Source: Stenotrophomonas maltophilia
GTDB taxonomy: Bacteria > Pseudomonadota > Gammaproteobacteria > Xanthomonadales > Xanthomonadaceae
DNA length: 64,000 nt
Reading direction: 5' to 3'
NCBI RefSeq assembly: GCF_003205835.1
Contig: NZ_CP029773.1
Span: 186,001-250,000 of the forward strand
Made by a program: the position numbers and the translations under genes. Below the pieces are notes generated by a model. The model was not told the DNA's origin and did no database searches. It was given only the letters and a program-made list of their open reading frames with translations. Shown here in pieces: positions 17,401 to 25,950 of the stretch; position 1 is the stretch's first letter; each line of letters opens with the position of its first letter.

Positions 17401-19023
17401 ATGTCCGCCGTCGCTTCCGCTGTTCCCACCCCCGCCAGCAAGGCCACCCCCGGCATCGCCCTGGCGACCCGCGTGGCCGGCCAGGACACCCTGCTGCCGG
17501 CGCCGCTGCTGGCCCTGCTGGTGTCGCTGCACCGTGCGGTGGAACCGGGCCGGCAGGCACGGCTGCAGGCACGCCGCGAGCGCCAGGCATTCTTCGACCA
17601 GGGCGGCCTGCCGGACTTCCGCGGAGACACCACCGCGATCCGCAGCGGCGACTGGCGCGTTGCGCCGCTGCCGACCGCGCTGCAGGACCGCCGCGTCGAG
17701 ATCACCGGCCCGACCGACCCGAAGATGGTCATCAATGCGCTGAACTCCGGCGCCAAGGTGTTCATGGCCGACTTCGAGGATTCGACCTCGCCGACCTGGC
17801 GCAACCTGCTGGCCGGCCAGCAGTCGCTGGCCGCCGCGGTGCGTGGCGATCTCGAATACACCGCACCCAATGGAAAGCACTACGCCCTGCGCCCCTACGA
17901 CGAGCAGGCGGTGCTGATCGTGCGCCCGCGCGGCTGGCACCTGGACGAGAAGCACGTGCGCATCGATGGCCAGTTCATCGCCGGTGGCCTGTTCGACGCG
18001 GCGGTGTTCGCCTTCCACAACGCTCGCACCCTGCAGGCGAAGGATCGTGGCCCGTACTTCTACCTGCCCAAGCTGCAGAGCATGGAAGAGGCAGCGCTGT
18101 GGGAAACCGCGCTGTCGCACATCGAGGGCATGCTCGGCCTGCCGCACGGCCAGATCAAGGTGACGGTACTGATCGAAACGCTGCCGGCGGTGTTCGAGAT
18201 GGACGAGATCCTGCACGCGCTGCGTGACCGCATCGTCGGCCTGAACTGCGGGCGCTGGGACTACATCTTCTCGTACCTGAAGACCTTCCGCCGCCACGCC
18301 GACCGCGTGCTGCCTGAACGCGGCCAGGTGACCATGACCCAGCCGTTCCTGAAGGCGTATTCGGAGCTGCTGATCCAGACCTGCCACCGCCGCGGTGCGC
18401 ATGCGATGGGCGGCATGGCCGCGCAGATTCCGATCAACAACGATGCCGCCGCCAACGAGCAGGCGATGGCCCGCGTGCGCGCCGACAAGCTGCGCGAGGT
18501 CACTGCCGGCCACGACGGTACCTGGGTGGCGCACCCGGCGCTGATTCCGGTGGCGATGGCGATCTTCGACGAACACATGCCCGGTGCGAACCAGCACAGC
18601 GTGCTGCGCCAGGATGTGCGCGTGGGCCGCGACGAACTGATCGCGCGGCCGCCCGGCACCATCACCCGCGCCGGCTTCGAAGGCAACGTGGAAGTCTGCG
18701 TGCGCTATCTGGCGGCGTGGCTGGATGGCAACGGCTGCGTGCCGATCCACCACCTGATGGAGGACGCGGCCACCGCCGAGATCAGCCGCAGCCAGCTGTG
18801 GCAGTGGCTGCATACGCCGGGCCAGCAGCTGGACGATGGCACTGCGATCGATCTGGCGTTGCTGGATTCCACCCTCTCGCAGCTGCCGGCACGGCTGGGC
18901 GATACCGCCGCGCTGCCCGGTGGTGCACGCATCGGCGAGGCCATCACCCTGCTCGGCGAACTGAGCCGCAGCGAAGAACTGACCGATTTCCTGACCCTGC
19001 CGGCCTACGCGCGCATCGACTGA
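17401..19023 (+). CDS. aceB: Malate synthase A
   Basis: Malate synthase condenses glyoxylate with acetyl-CoA, the second glyoxylate-shunt step. The 540-residue product is the A type by length. It shows the N-terminal [20 protein letters not shown], the substrate region [33 protein letters not shown], and the active-site [20 protein letters not shown]. The conserved [10 protein letters not shown] follows, and the C-terminal catalytic Asp region is [22 protein letters not shown] 17401 has a typical N-terminus; a longer reading extends into the promoter. aceA follows 64 bp downstream, forming an aceBA operon. Confidence 0.97.
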   Translation: MSAVASAVPTPASKATPGIALATRVAGQDTLLPAPLLALLVSLHRAVEPGRQARLQARRERQAFFDQGGLPDFRGDTTAIRSGDWRVAPLPTALQDRRVEITGPTDPKMVINALNSGAKVFMADFEDSTSPTWRNLLAGQQSLAAAVRGDLEYTAPNGKHYALRPYDEQAVLIVRPRGWHLDEKHVRIDGQFIAGGLFDAAVFAFHNARTLQAKDRGPYFYLPKLQSMEEAALWETALSHIEGMLGLPHGQIKVTVLIETLPAVFEMDEILHALRDRIVGLNCGRWDYIFSYLKTFRRHADRVLPERGQVTMTQPFLKAYSELLIQTCHRRGAHAMGGMAAQIPINNDAAANEQAMARVRADKLREVTAGHDGTWVAHPALIPVAMAIFDEHMPGANQHSVLRQDVRVGRDELIARPPGTITRAGFEGNVEVCVRYLAAWLDGNGCVPIHHLMEDAATAEISRSQLWQWLHTPGQQLDDGTAIDLALLDSTLSQLPARLGDTAALPGGARIGEAITLLGELSRSEELTDFLTLPAYARID

Positions 19024-19087
19024 TCGCCGCCCGCGTTTCCCGCCGTTTCCCTCCCCGCTGCACGCACGAACCGAACTGGAGAAAGAC

Positions 19088-20389
19088 ATGAGCAAGCTGC
19101 CCACTGCCGAACAGATCCAGCACGACTGGGATACCAACCCGCGTTGGGAAGGCATCCAGCGCAACTACAGCGCCGCCGACGTGGTGCGCCTGCGCGGCAC
19201 CGTCCACATCGAGCATTCGCTGGCCCGCCTGGGCGCAGAGAAGCTGTGGGCGTCGCTGCATGAGCGCGAGTTCGTCAACGCGCTCGGTGCATTGACCGGC
19301 AACCAGGCCATGCAGCAGGTCAAGGCGGGCCTGAAGGCGATCTACCTGTCCGGTTGGCAGGTGGCGGCCGACGCCAACCTGGCTGGGCAGATGTACCCGG
19401 ACCAGTCGCTGTACCCGGCCGATTCGGTGCCGGCGGTGGTCAAGCGCATCAACAACACGCTGCTGCGCGCCGACCAGCTGCATCACGCCGAAGGCAAGGA
19501 CGACATCGATTTCCTGCAGCCGATCGTGGCCGATGCGGAAGCCGGTTTCGGCGGCGTGCTCAATGCGTTCGAACTGATGAAGGCGATGATCGAGGCCGGT
19601 GCCGCCGGCGTGCATTTCGAAGACCAGCTGGCCTCGGTGAAGAAGTGCGGCCACATGGGCGGCAAGGTGCTGGTGCCGACCCGCGAGGCGATCGAGAAGC
19701 TCAACGCTGCGCGCCTGGCCGCCGACGTGCTGGGCGTGCCGACCCTGCTGGTGGCACGTACCGATGCCGAAGCCGCGGATCTGCTGACCAGCGACATCGA
19801 TGGCAATGACAAGCCGTTCGCCACCGGCGAGCGCACCGTGGAAGGCTTCTACAAGACCCGCAACGGCCTGGACCAGGCGATCAGCCGTGGCCTGGCCTAT
19901 GCGCCCTACGCCGACCTGGTGTGGTGCGAGACCGGCAAGCCGGACCTGGAGTTCGCACGCAAGTTCGCCGAGGCGATCCATGCCAAGTTCCCGGGCAAGC
20001 TGCTGGCCTACAACTGCTCGCCCAGCTTCAACTGGAAGAAGAACCTGGACGACGCCACCATCGCCAAGTTCCAGCGCGAGCTGGGCAGCTACGGCTACAA
20101 GTTCCAGTTCATCACCCTGGCCGGCTTCCATGCGCTGAACTACGGCATGTTCAATCTGGCCCACGGCTACGCGCGCCGCCAGATGAGCGCGTTCGTCGAG
20201 TTGCAGGAAGCCGAGTTCGAGGCGGCAGAGCGCGGCTTCACTGCGGTCAAGCACCAGCGCGAGGTCGGTACCGGCTACTTCGATGCCGTGACCCAGGCGA
20301 TCCAGCAGGGCCAGTCGTCGACCACTGCGCTGACCGGCTCGACCGAGGAAGAGCAGTTCCACGGCGGGCGCAGCGAACGCGCGGCGTGA
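19088..20389 (+). CDS. aceA: Isocitrate lyase
   Basis: Isocitrate lyase splits isocitrate into succinate and glyoxylate, diverting carbon from the TCA decarboxylations during growth on acetate or fatty acids. The 433-residue product has the signature [14 protein letters not shown] (catalytic Cys in KKCGH), [20 protein letters not shown], and the C-terminal [17 protein letters not shown]. Length matches the E. coli enzyme (434). GAGAAAG precedes the ATG. It is the second gene of the aceBA operon and is followed by a SMAG pair and a strong hairpin. Confidence 0.97.
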   Translation: MSKLPTAEQIQHDWDTNPRWEGIQRNYSAADVVRLRGTVHIEHSLARLGAEKLWASLHEREFVNALGALTGNQAMQQVKAGLKAIYLSGWQVAADANLAGQMYPDQSLYPADSVPAVVKRINNTLLRADQLHHAEGKDDIDFLQPIVADAEAGFGGVLNAFELMKAMIEAGAAGVHFEDQLASVKKCGHMGGKVLVPTREAIEKLNAARLAADVLGVPTLLVARTDAEAADLLTSDIDGNDKPFATGERTVEGFYKTRNGLDQAISRGLAYAPYADLVWCETGKPDLEFARKFAEAIHAKFPGKLLAYNCSPSFNWKKNLDDATIAKFQRELGSYGYKFQFITLAGFHALNYGMFNLAHGYARRQMSAFVELQEAEFEAAERGFTAVKHQREVGTGYFDAVTQAIQQGQSSTTALTGSTEEEQFHGGRSERAA

Positions 20390-20393
20390 TGCG

Positions 20394-20469
20394 GTAGTGC
20401 CGGCCGCTGGCCGGCAACCCGTCGATGTTCCCTGAGTCCACGTGGTTGCCGGCCAGCGGCCGGCACTAC
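20394..20469. repeat. SMAG-like GTAG palindrome pair
   Basis: GTAGTGCCGGCCGCTGGCCG and its inverted complement ending CACTAC, starting 4 bp after the aceA stop. Confidence 0.9.
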
Positions 20470-20508
20470 CGGGCCACAGAGCGATCAGGGTGGCCAGGGA
20501 AGGGCCAG

Positions 20509-20544
20509 ACAACGCCGGCCGGTCGGGGGACCTGCCGGCGTTGT
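20509..20544 (+). terminator. Hairpin terminator candidate after aceA
   Basis: An 11-bp stem, ACAACGCCGGC / GCCGGCGTTGT, followed by a short T-rich stretch. It may end the aceBA transcript. Confidence 0.6.
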
Positions 20545-20797
20545 TGTATCGATGGAACAGCCGTGAACGCGGGCAGCGTCAATCCGGCGCACCCCCAGGC
20601 CCTGCAACTTGGCCGAAAGCCCGTGAAGATGGCCATCGGATTGATCCAGCAGGACTTTTGTGCGGACAGGCATGCCCAGAACGGGTCACCACGCATCTTC
20701 ACATCAGAGAAGTGCGTCCGAAGGCTCAAAATGAGATAGGGCGCACACTTTAAAGCGGTGCTATGCTCCGCGGCTCACCAGGGGACGCTGGCGGCGG

Positions 20798-21847
20798 GTG
20801 CAGGGAATGACCGGCAGGGGTGCGGCCGAGAACAGTGATGTGACGTCAGGTATCGCCCGGGTGGCGATGGCCGAGATCGTGCACGCGCTGCTGTCCGCTG
20901 CCGAGGTCGCATTGTTCGCCAGATATGCCCGTCCATGCAAGCTTCATGCCGGACAGTGGTTGTTCCAGCGTGGCCATCGCGGCGAACGGATGTACGTGAT
21001 CCTCGAAGGCCAGATCGAACTGGACTTCGGCGAAGATCTGGTGATCAAGACCCTCGGCCAGCATGAGTTCTTCGGTGAGCTTGGCCTGCTGGTCGGCGAC
21101 CACCTGCGCAGCGCCAGTGCCCGCGCGCTGGCCGACTGCGAAGTGCTCGAGCTGGGCCCGGCCGACTTCCATCGCCTGGTCGAATCCGATCCTGGCCTGG
21201 TCGCCTATTTCCTGCGCCGCACGATCATGCGCGTGCTGACCAACGAGCAGGCGCTGATCAGCCAGCTGCGCCGGCGCAACCATGATCTGGAAACCGCGCT
21301 GGACAACCTGTACATCACCACCCACCAGTTGACCCACACCCGTGAACTGGTGCGTACCGATGAACTGACCGGGCTGCATAACCGTCGTGGCCTCACCCTG
21401 TACCTGCAGGAATGCCGCGCCGATGGCGACGGGTTGCCGCAGGCACTGCTGCTGATCGACTGCGACCGCTTCAAGCAGATCAACGACCGCCATGGCCACC
21501 AGGCCGGTGACCGCGTGCTGCAGAGCATGGGCAACATCCTGCGCTCGATGGCCGGTGAACAGGACCTGGCCTGCCGCCTTGGTGGCGATGAGTTCTGCCT
21601 GATCCTGCGCCGTGGCAACCACGAGATCGTGCAGCACGCGGCCGAGTTCATCCTCAGCGCGGTGCATGGCCTGCTCGAGCGCAGCCACGGTACGCCGCAT
21701 GTCAGCCTGGTCAGCATCGGTGCCAGCCTGCTGGCGCCGGAGGCAGGCTGGAGCGAGTGGTATGCCAGCGCGGACCGCGCGCTGTACCAGGCCAAGCGCG
21801 ATGGCGGCAACTGCCTGCGCTGGGTGGATGCAGCGGATACACCTTGA
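20798..21847 (+). CDS. cNMP-binding domain plus GGDEF diguanylate cyclase
   Basis: A 349-residue cytosolic signalling protein. Residues about 30-145 form a CRP-like cyclic-nucleotide-binding domain (GERMYVILEGQIELDFG, FFGELGLLVGDHLRSASARA). A helical linker follows, then a GGDEF domain (about 185-345) with an intact active site RLGGDEFCLIL (GGDEF at 262-266) and DCDRFKQINDRHGHQAGDRV. The RxxD inhibitory site expected just before GGDEF is replaced (GEQD), so product inhibition is probably absent. Start is uncertain: GTG 20798, ATG 20807 or ATG 20867. It ends 16 bp before the class III cyclase gene, so the two are one operon. A cNMP made by that cyclase could be its ligand, which is inference. 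Confidence 0.87.
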   Translation: MQGMTGRGAAENSDVTSGIARVAMAEIVHALLSAAEVALFARYARPCKLHAGQWLFQRGHRGERMYVILEGQIELDFGEDLVIKTLGQHEFFGELGLLVGDHLRSASARALADCEVLELGPADFHRLVESDPGLVAYFLRRTIMRVLTNEQALISQLRRRNHDLETALDNLYITTHQLTHTRELVRTDELTGLHNRRGLTLYLQECRADGDGLPQALLLIDCDRFKQINDRHGHQAGDRVLQSMGNILRSMAGEQDLACRLGGDEFCLILRRGNHEIVQHAAEFILSAVHGLLERSHGTPHVSLVSIGASLLAPEAGWSEWYASADRALYQAKRDGGNCLRWVDAADTP

Positions 21848-21863
21848 TCGGGAGAGTCAGGCG

Positions 21864-24332
21864 ATGAATGGCGACAACGGAACGTCGACGCCGCACAACC
21901 AGCAACTGCGCGCGCTGTTGTTCACGGATCTGTGCGACTCCCTGCTGCTGGTTGAACGTATTGGCGATGTCGCTGCCGCCGAACTGTTCCAGGAACACGA
22001 CCGGCTGGTATTGGCGCTGCAGCAGCGCTGGAACGGCCAGTTGATCGACCGTTCCGATGGATTGTTCATGCTGTTCGAGCGCCCGATTGATGCGCTTGGG
22101 TTCGCCCTGGATTACCAGCGTGGGCTGCAGCCGCTGGGGCAGTCGCGTGATCTCCGGTTGCAGGCGCGGGCCGGGTTGCACGTGGGTGAGGTGATTCTGT
22201 GGAACAACAGCGCTGAGTCCGTTGCGCTGGGGTCCAAGGCCGTGGAGGTGGAAGGTCTGGCGAAGCCGATGGCGGCGCGCCTCATGCAGCTGGCACGACC
22301 GGGCCAACTGCTGTTGTCGGCAGCGGCCGAATCGCTGGTCCGGCGTGCAGCCTCCCAGCTTGGCGAGCCGGCCGACCGGTTGTACTGGAAGTCATTCGGC
22401 CGCTGGCGCTTCCGTGGTGTGGCGCAGCCGATGGAGGTGATCGGCGTCTCGGCGGTCGGCAAGGCAGCGCTGCGACGGCCGCGTGCGAGTGACAAGGCCA
22501 GGCCGGATGTCCCGTTCTGGCGTCGCCCGATGGCGATGGCGGCGCAGGTAACGCTGGTGGCAGCCTGCGCAATGGGCTTGTGGTTGCTGACTCGTCCACA
22601 ACCGGCCATCGCCTTTGCCGAACGCGACTGGGTGGTGATCGCGGAGCCGCGCAACCTGACTGGCGATCCTCTGCTGAGCGAGTCGATCAACCAGGCGTTC
22701 CGCATCAGCCTGGAGCAGTCGCGGTATGTGAACGTGCTGAGTGACCTGAAGGTGCGCGACACCATGCAGCGCATGCTGATCAGTCCTGGGGCCGGGCTGG
22801 ACCGGGGGGTTGCCAGCGAGGTGGCCCAGCGTGATGGTGCACGCGCGGTGCTGGCGCCTTCGGTCCTGGAGGTGCATGGCCGCCTGCGGGTGGCGGTCGA
22901 TGTGATCGATCCGTCGACCGCGGCCACCGTCTACACCGTGCATGTCGATGGCAAAGGCCTGGACTCGCTTCTGGCATCCACCGATGAAGTGGTGGGGCGT
23001 CTGCGCGAGCGTCTTGGCGAAGGCGGTATGGAGATTGATCGACATTCGGTGAATCTGCCGCAGGTGGCGACGTCCAGCCTGGACGCGCTGCGTGCTTACG
23101 CCGCAGGCATCAGGGCGCTGGACCGGCGCCAGACCGATGAGGCGCTGGGCTTTCTCGCGCAGGCGGTGAAGGTCGACCCGGAATTTGCGATGGCCCATGT
23201 GGCAATCATGCGCATCCACTGGATGCGCGGTGAAAGCCGCATGGCACTGGATGCCCATGCGCGTGCGCAGGCATTGCGGGCGCGACTGACGCCGCGCGAT
23301 GCACTGTACCTGGACGGATGGGCAGGGCAGGCCAGCGATCTGCCGGAGGCTGACATCGCCCGACGCTGGAAGCTGTTGACCGACCTGTATCCCGACTACC
23401 ACGGTGGGTATGTCAATCGGGCGCTGGCGTTGTCCGGAATGGGGCGCTACGCAGAAGCGGTGACCGTGGTGCAGCCGGCGCGGGTTCCGCAGGCATGGGC
23501 CCGCAGCCACACGCTGGATTTCTCAGGACGGTTGAAGCTGGCTGCGGGCAACACCAACGGTGCGGTTGCGGATTTCCGCATGGCCGGTGATGTCGGAGGC
23601 TGGAGAACCAGCGCCAACCTGGCTACGGCGATGGCCGTACTCGGAGACTGGAGCGCTGCACGTGCCCAGTTGGTGGGCGTGTCGGCCGATGATTTCGGCG
23701 CCCGCATGCAGCAGGCAGCGGTGCTGGTCGATCTCGGTGAGCTGGACAAGGCCGAAGAGGTTGCCCGATCACTGCAGGCGCAGTGCAATGAGCCGGCCCT
23801 TTGCCGGCTGGCGTCGGCCTGGCGCGCCAGCATTGCCGGCATGGCAGGAGAGCGGTCGGATCCCGCAGCGAGCCGCAAGCGGATTGGAGAGGCGTTGGCC
23901 GACCTGCGCCAGCAGCCCAGCGGCAATCTGCACACCCGGCAGTTCATGGTTCTGGGCCTGATTCGCCTGGCTCAGCGCGAAGGCGTGGACGTGACGCCCC
24001 AGTTGCGCTTGGCGCGTCGCGCGATCGACCTCAGGAGCGACCCACGCTCGCGCCAGTTGCTGGACATCATCGAAGCCACCCGCGAGTTGCATGCCGGGCA
24101 GGCGGTCGCGGCCGTCGAGCGCCTGCTGCCGTGGGCCGACGGCACGGAGTTGTACCAGTTGCACGTGGCGCTGCGCGATGCAAGGCATGCCTCGGGAGAT
24201 TCCGCGGCGGCCGCTGCAGAAGCACGCTGGCTGGCCGCGCATCGCGGTCGTGCCTATGCCGAGGATTCCGGCAATTACATCCTGCAGGCGCTCAATGTCC
24301 GTGACAGCCGCGCACCGCTGGGCGCGGACTGA
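21864..24332 (+). CDS. Putative peptide-modification-system cyclase (class III cyclase, TM, TPR-like)
   Basis: An 822-residue protein matching what I know as the putative peptide modification system cyclase family (TIGR04510 type). Residues 15-155 are a class III nucleotidyl cyclase domain with both metal-binding aspartates (D22 in LFTDLCDS, D65 in DRSDGLFMLF) and GLHVGEV. The transition-state NxxxR motif reads PMAAR (135-139), so the Arg is kept but the Asn is lost. One membrane segment lies at about 224-243. Beyond it are a TolB-N/CadC-like segment (VIAEPRNLTGDPLLSESINQ) and a long TPR-like helical region (about 385-800), probably periplasmic. GGGAGA precedes the ATG. Its stop is 10 bp from the stop of the convergent precursor-like gene. 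Confidence 0.85.
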   Translation: MNGDNGTSTPHNQQLRALLFTDLCDSLLLVERIGDVAAAELFQEHDRLVLALQQRWNGQLIDRSDGLFMLFERPIDALGFALDYQRGLQPLGQSRDLRLQARAGLHVGEVILWNNSAESVALGSKAVEVEGLAKPMAARLMQLARPGQLLLSAAAESLVRRAASQLGEPADRLYWKSFGRWRFRGVAQPMEVIGVSAVGKAALRRPRASDKARPDVPFWRRPMAMAAQVTLVAACAMGLWLLTRPQPAIAFAERDWVVIAEPRNLTGDPLLSESINQAFRISLEQSRYVNVLSDLKVRDTMQRMLISPGAGLDRGVASEVAQRDGARAVLAPSVLEVHGRLRVAVDVIDPSTAATVYTVHVDGKGLDSLLASTDEVVGRLRERLGEGGMEIDRHSVNLPQVATSSLDALRAYAAGIRALDRRQTDEALGFLAQAVKVDPEFAMAHVAIMRIHWMRGESRMALDAHARAQALRARLTPRDALYLDGWAGQASDLPEADIARRWKLLTDLYPDYHGGYVNRALALSGMGRYAEAVTVVQPARVPQAWARSHTLDFSGRLKLAAGNTNGAVADFRMAGDVGGWRTSANLATAMAVLGDWSAARAQLVGVSADDFGARMQQAAVLVDLGELDKAEEVARSLQAQCNEPALCRLASAWRASIAGMAGERSDPAASRKRIGEALADLRQQPSGNLHTRQFMVLGLIRLAQREGVDVTPQLRLARRAIDLRSDPRSRQLLDIIEATRELHAGQAVAAVERLLPWADGTELYQLHVALRDARHASGDSAAAAAEARWLAAHRGRAYAEDSGNYILQALNVRDSRAPLGAD

Positions 24333-24342
24333 CAGCGCAGCA

Positions 24343-24627
24343 TCAGCTGTCGGCGCCGGCTTCGAAGAAGTGCGGCAGGACGAAGGCGCCGCAGGACTGC
24401 AGGTGCTGGTTCAGGGCCTCGGCAGTAGCGGCAAAGGCTTCCTTGCTGGCCAGCGCGTCCACTGGAGCGCACATCGAGCCATCGGCATTGGGAGCAATGC
24501 CCAGACCCTGCAGCGCAAGGCTGGGAGAAGCGGCGAAGGCACTGCGGAAGCCGTCATCGCTCTGCAGCAGCGACAGTACCTGGGCGGCTTGTGCAGCCGT
24601 AAGCAGGGTCTTGTCGGAAGTACTCAT
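24343..24627 (-). CDS. NHLP-related RiPP precursor-like peptide
   Basis: A 94-residue peptide with a leader resembling nitrile-hydratase-like/Nif11 RiPP leaders. LTAAQAAQVLSLLQSDDGFR is followed by SAFAASPSLALQGLGI, the LxxLxxDxxFRxxFxxxPxxALxxxGI pattern at residues 9-44. The C-terminal part (45-94) has two cysteines (53, 79), several Ser, Ala and His, and ends FFEAGADS. This matches the modification-target family I associate with the cyclase and SagB-like dehydrogenase on either side (TIGR04509 type). It is convergent with the cyclase and divergent from the dehydrogenase. Cleavage site and modified residues cannot be read from sequence. Confidence 0.83.
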   Translation of the reverse strand: MSTSDKTLLTAAQAAQVLSLLQSDDGFRSAFAASPSLALQGLGIAPNADGSMCAPVDALASKEAFAATAEALNQHLQSCGAFVLPHFFEAGADS

Positions 24628-24711
24628 GGTGATCGCGCTGGCCGTTGCAGGTAGGGTTCTCTTGTTTCGGCCTGTTGCAGGGAAAGTTTAGCCTCAGCGC
24701 GCCCTGGGGCG
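24628..24711. promoter_or_regulatory. Divergent promoter region between precursor and dehydrogenase
   Basis: The 84-bp gap separates the precursor (minus strand) from the SagB-like dehydrogenase (plus strand), so both promoters or a shared control region lie here. AT-richer patches (TTCTCTTGTTT, AAAGTTTAG) could supply promoter elements. Confidence 0.45.
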
Positions 24712-25911
24712 ATGCATGGCATCCTGCGCGTCCCGCTCCACACCGATGCCTCCATGCAGATCAGACGTTGCTCCATCGTGATGTTCGAGCCCCGTGCGGA
24801 AGTGGCGCTGGATCTTGACCTGCTGCTCAAGGGAGAGGCCGGCCTGGGCACCACGATGCAGTGGTACGCGCTGGCCGCGCACCTTGATGCGCCGCTCAGG
24901 GTGGAGGCTGGCGATGTGGAGCTGCTGGGCCGTATCGTGCCCGACGCCTGGGTCGACGCGGCGCACAGCGACATTGGCGAAGCCGATCTCGACCGGTTGC
25001 TGCACAGTGGTCTGCTGATCAGTGACGACCCAGCCTACGCTGGGCACCGCCAGCGAGACCAGCGTGTACGCGATGCCAGCTGGTGGCCGCTGTCGGCGCT
25101 GGCCCATCGGCTGGGGCGCTGGAACGGCATCGACAGCGCGCAGCAGATGCGCGAAGAGAAACTTGTCACGGCGCAGGACCTGCGACGTAGATTCGGTCCT
25201 CCACCACCAGCCGTGATGCCCCCCGCCACCGAGCCGCTGGCTCTGCCCCTGCCAGAAGACGAGCCGCGTGATCTGCTCCTTGCGAGGCGCGCGACCTGCC
25301 GCAACTTCGATACCGCACGATCATTGCCGTTGCGCATGCTCGCCCAGGTGTTCAAGCGGACGGTGAAGGCGCACGCCGTGGTGGAGCCCGGCGAAGACAT
25401 GGCCTTTCTGAAGAAGCATGTTCCTTCCGGTGGAGGCCTGCATCCGCTGGAAACCTATGTCATCGCCGTGGACGTCGATGGCCTTGCCGCAGGTGTCTAT
25501 CACTATCACGCGCTGGAACACACCTTGCGGCCGCTGCCGGTGGATGGCACCGGTCTTCGCGGCAGCGTGCTGACGCTGCTGGCTGGACAGGACTGGTTCG
25601 CGGCTGCGCCACTGCACATCATCCAGGTTGCGCGGTTCCCGCGAAGCTTCTGGAAGTATCGCAACCATCCCAAGGCCTATCGGGCAGTGCTGCTGGATGC
25701 AGGCCACCTGTCACAGCAGTGGATGTTGTCTGCCACCGAACTTGGGCTGGCGGCCTACGTCACCGCTGCCATCAATGAAGTGGATATCGAAGCCCTGCTG
25801 GGCCTGGATGGCATCGACGCCAGTCCGGTAATGATGTGTGGATTGGGGTGGCGGGCAGCGGACCAGACCACCAGCGAGTTTGATCCACTGCAGCGGGTCT
25901 GGCCGGGTTGA
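24712..25911 (+). CDS. SagB-type putative peptide maturation dehydrogenase
   Basis: A flavin (FMN) dehydrogenase of the nitroreductase superfamily, SagB branch, which in azole-forming RiPP systems oxidises azolines. The 399-residue product has an N-terminal helical domain (1-150) with no clear match. A Pro-rich linker (GPPPPAVMPPATEP) leads into the nitroreductase domain (about 185-399). Visible there are LLARRATCRNFDTARSLPLR, the SagB signature PSGGGLHPLETYVIAVDVDG, VYHYHALEHTLRPL, and LDAGHLSQQWMLSATELGL. It fits the SagB-related maturation dehydrogenase family (TIGR04511 type). Start is 24712 or 24754 (MQIRRCSIVMFEPRAEV). No YcaO or cyclodehydratase gene is seen nearby, so the reaction is unknown. 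Confidence 0.85.
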   Translation: MHGILRVPLHTDASMQIRRCSIVMFEPRAEVALDLDLLLKGEAGLGTTMQWYALAAHLDAPLRVEAGDVELLGRIVPDAWVDAAHSDIGEADLDRLLHSGLLISDDPAYAGHRQRDQRVRDASWWPLSALAHRLGRWNGIDSAQQMREEKLVTAQDLRRRFGPPPPAVMPPATEPLALPLPEDEPRDLLLARRATCRNFDTARSLPLRMLAQVFKRTVKAHAVVEPGEDMAFLKKHVPSGGGLHPLETYVIAVDVDGLAAGVYHYHALEHTLRPLPVDGTGLRGSVLTLLAGQDWFAAAPLHIIQVARFPRSFWKYRNHPKAYRAVLLDAGHLSQQWMLSATELGLAAYVTAAINEVDIEALLGLDGIDASPVMMCGLGWRAADQTTSEFDPLQRVWPG

Positions 25912-25950
25912 GGCGTGGCGCGCCGTTGCCAGCACGCCACTGCCACTTCA

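Larger units (their letters stand above)
20390..20797. other. Intergenic region between aceA and the GGDEF gene
   Basis: The 408 bases contain a SMAG pair (20394-20469), a terminator-like hairpin (20509-20544), and then about 250 bp with no convincing ORF. An AT-richer stretch near 20740-20770 (TTTAAAGCG, TATGCT) may hold the promoter for the downstream operon. Confidence 0.6.

Noticed and set aside
20394..20469. SMAG-type repeats as a possible CRISPR array
   Set aside because: Repeats are inverted pairs scattered singly through intergenic gaps, not direct repeats with uniform spacers, and no cas gene is seen.
24712..25911. SagB-like protein as a plain nitroreductase
   Set aside because: The PSGGGLHPLE signature, N-terminal extension and precursor and cyclase neighbours favour a peptide maturation enzyme.
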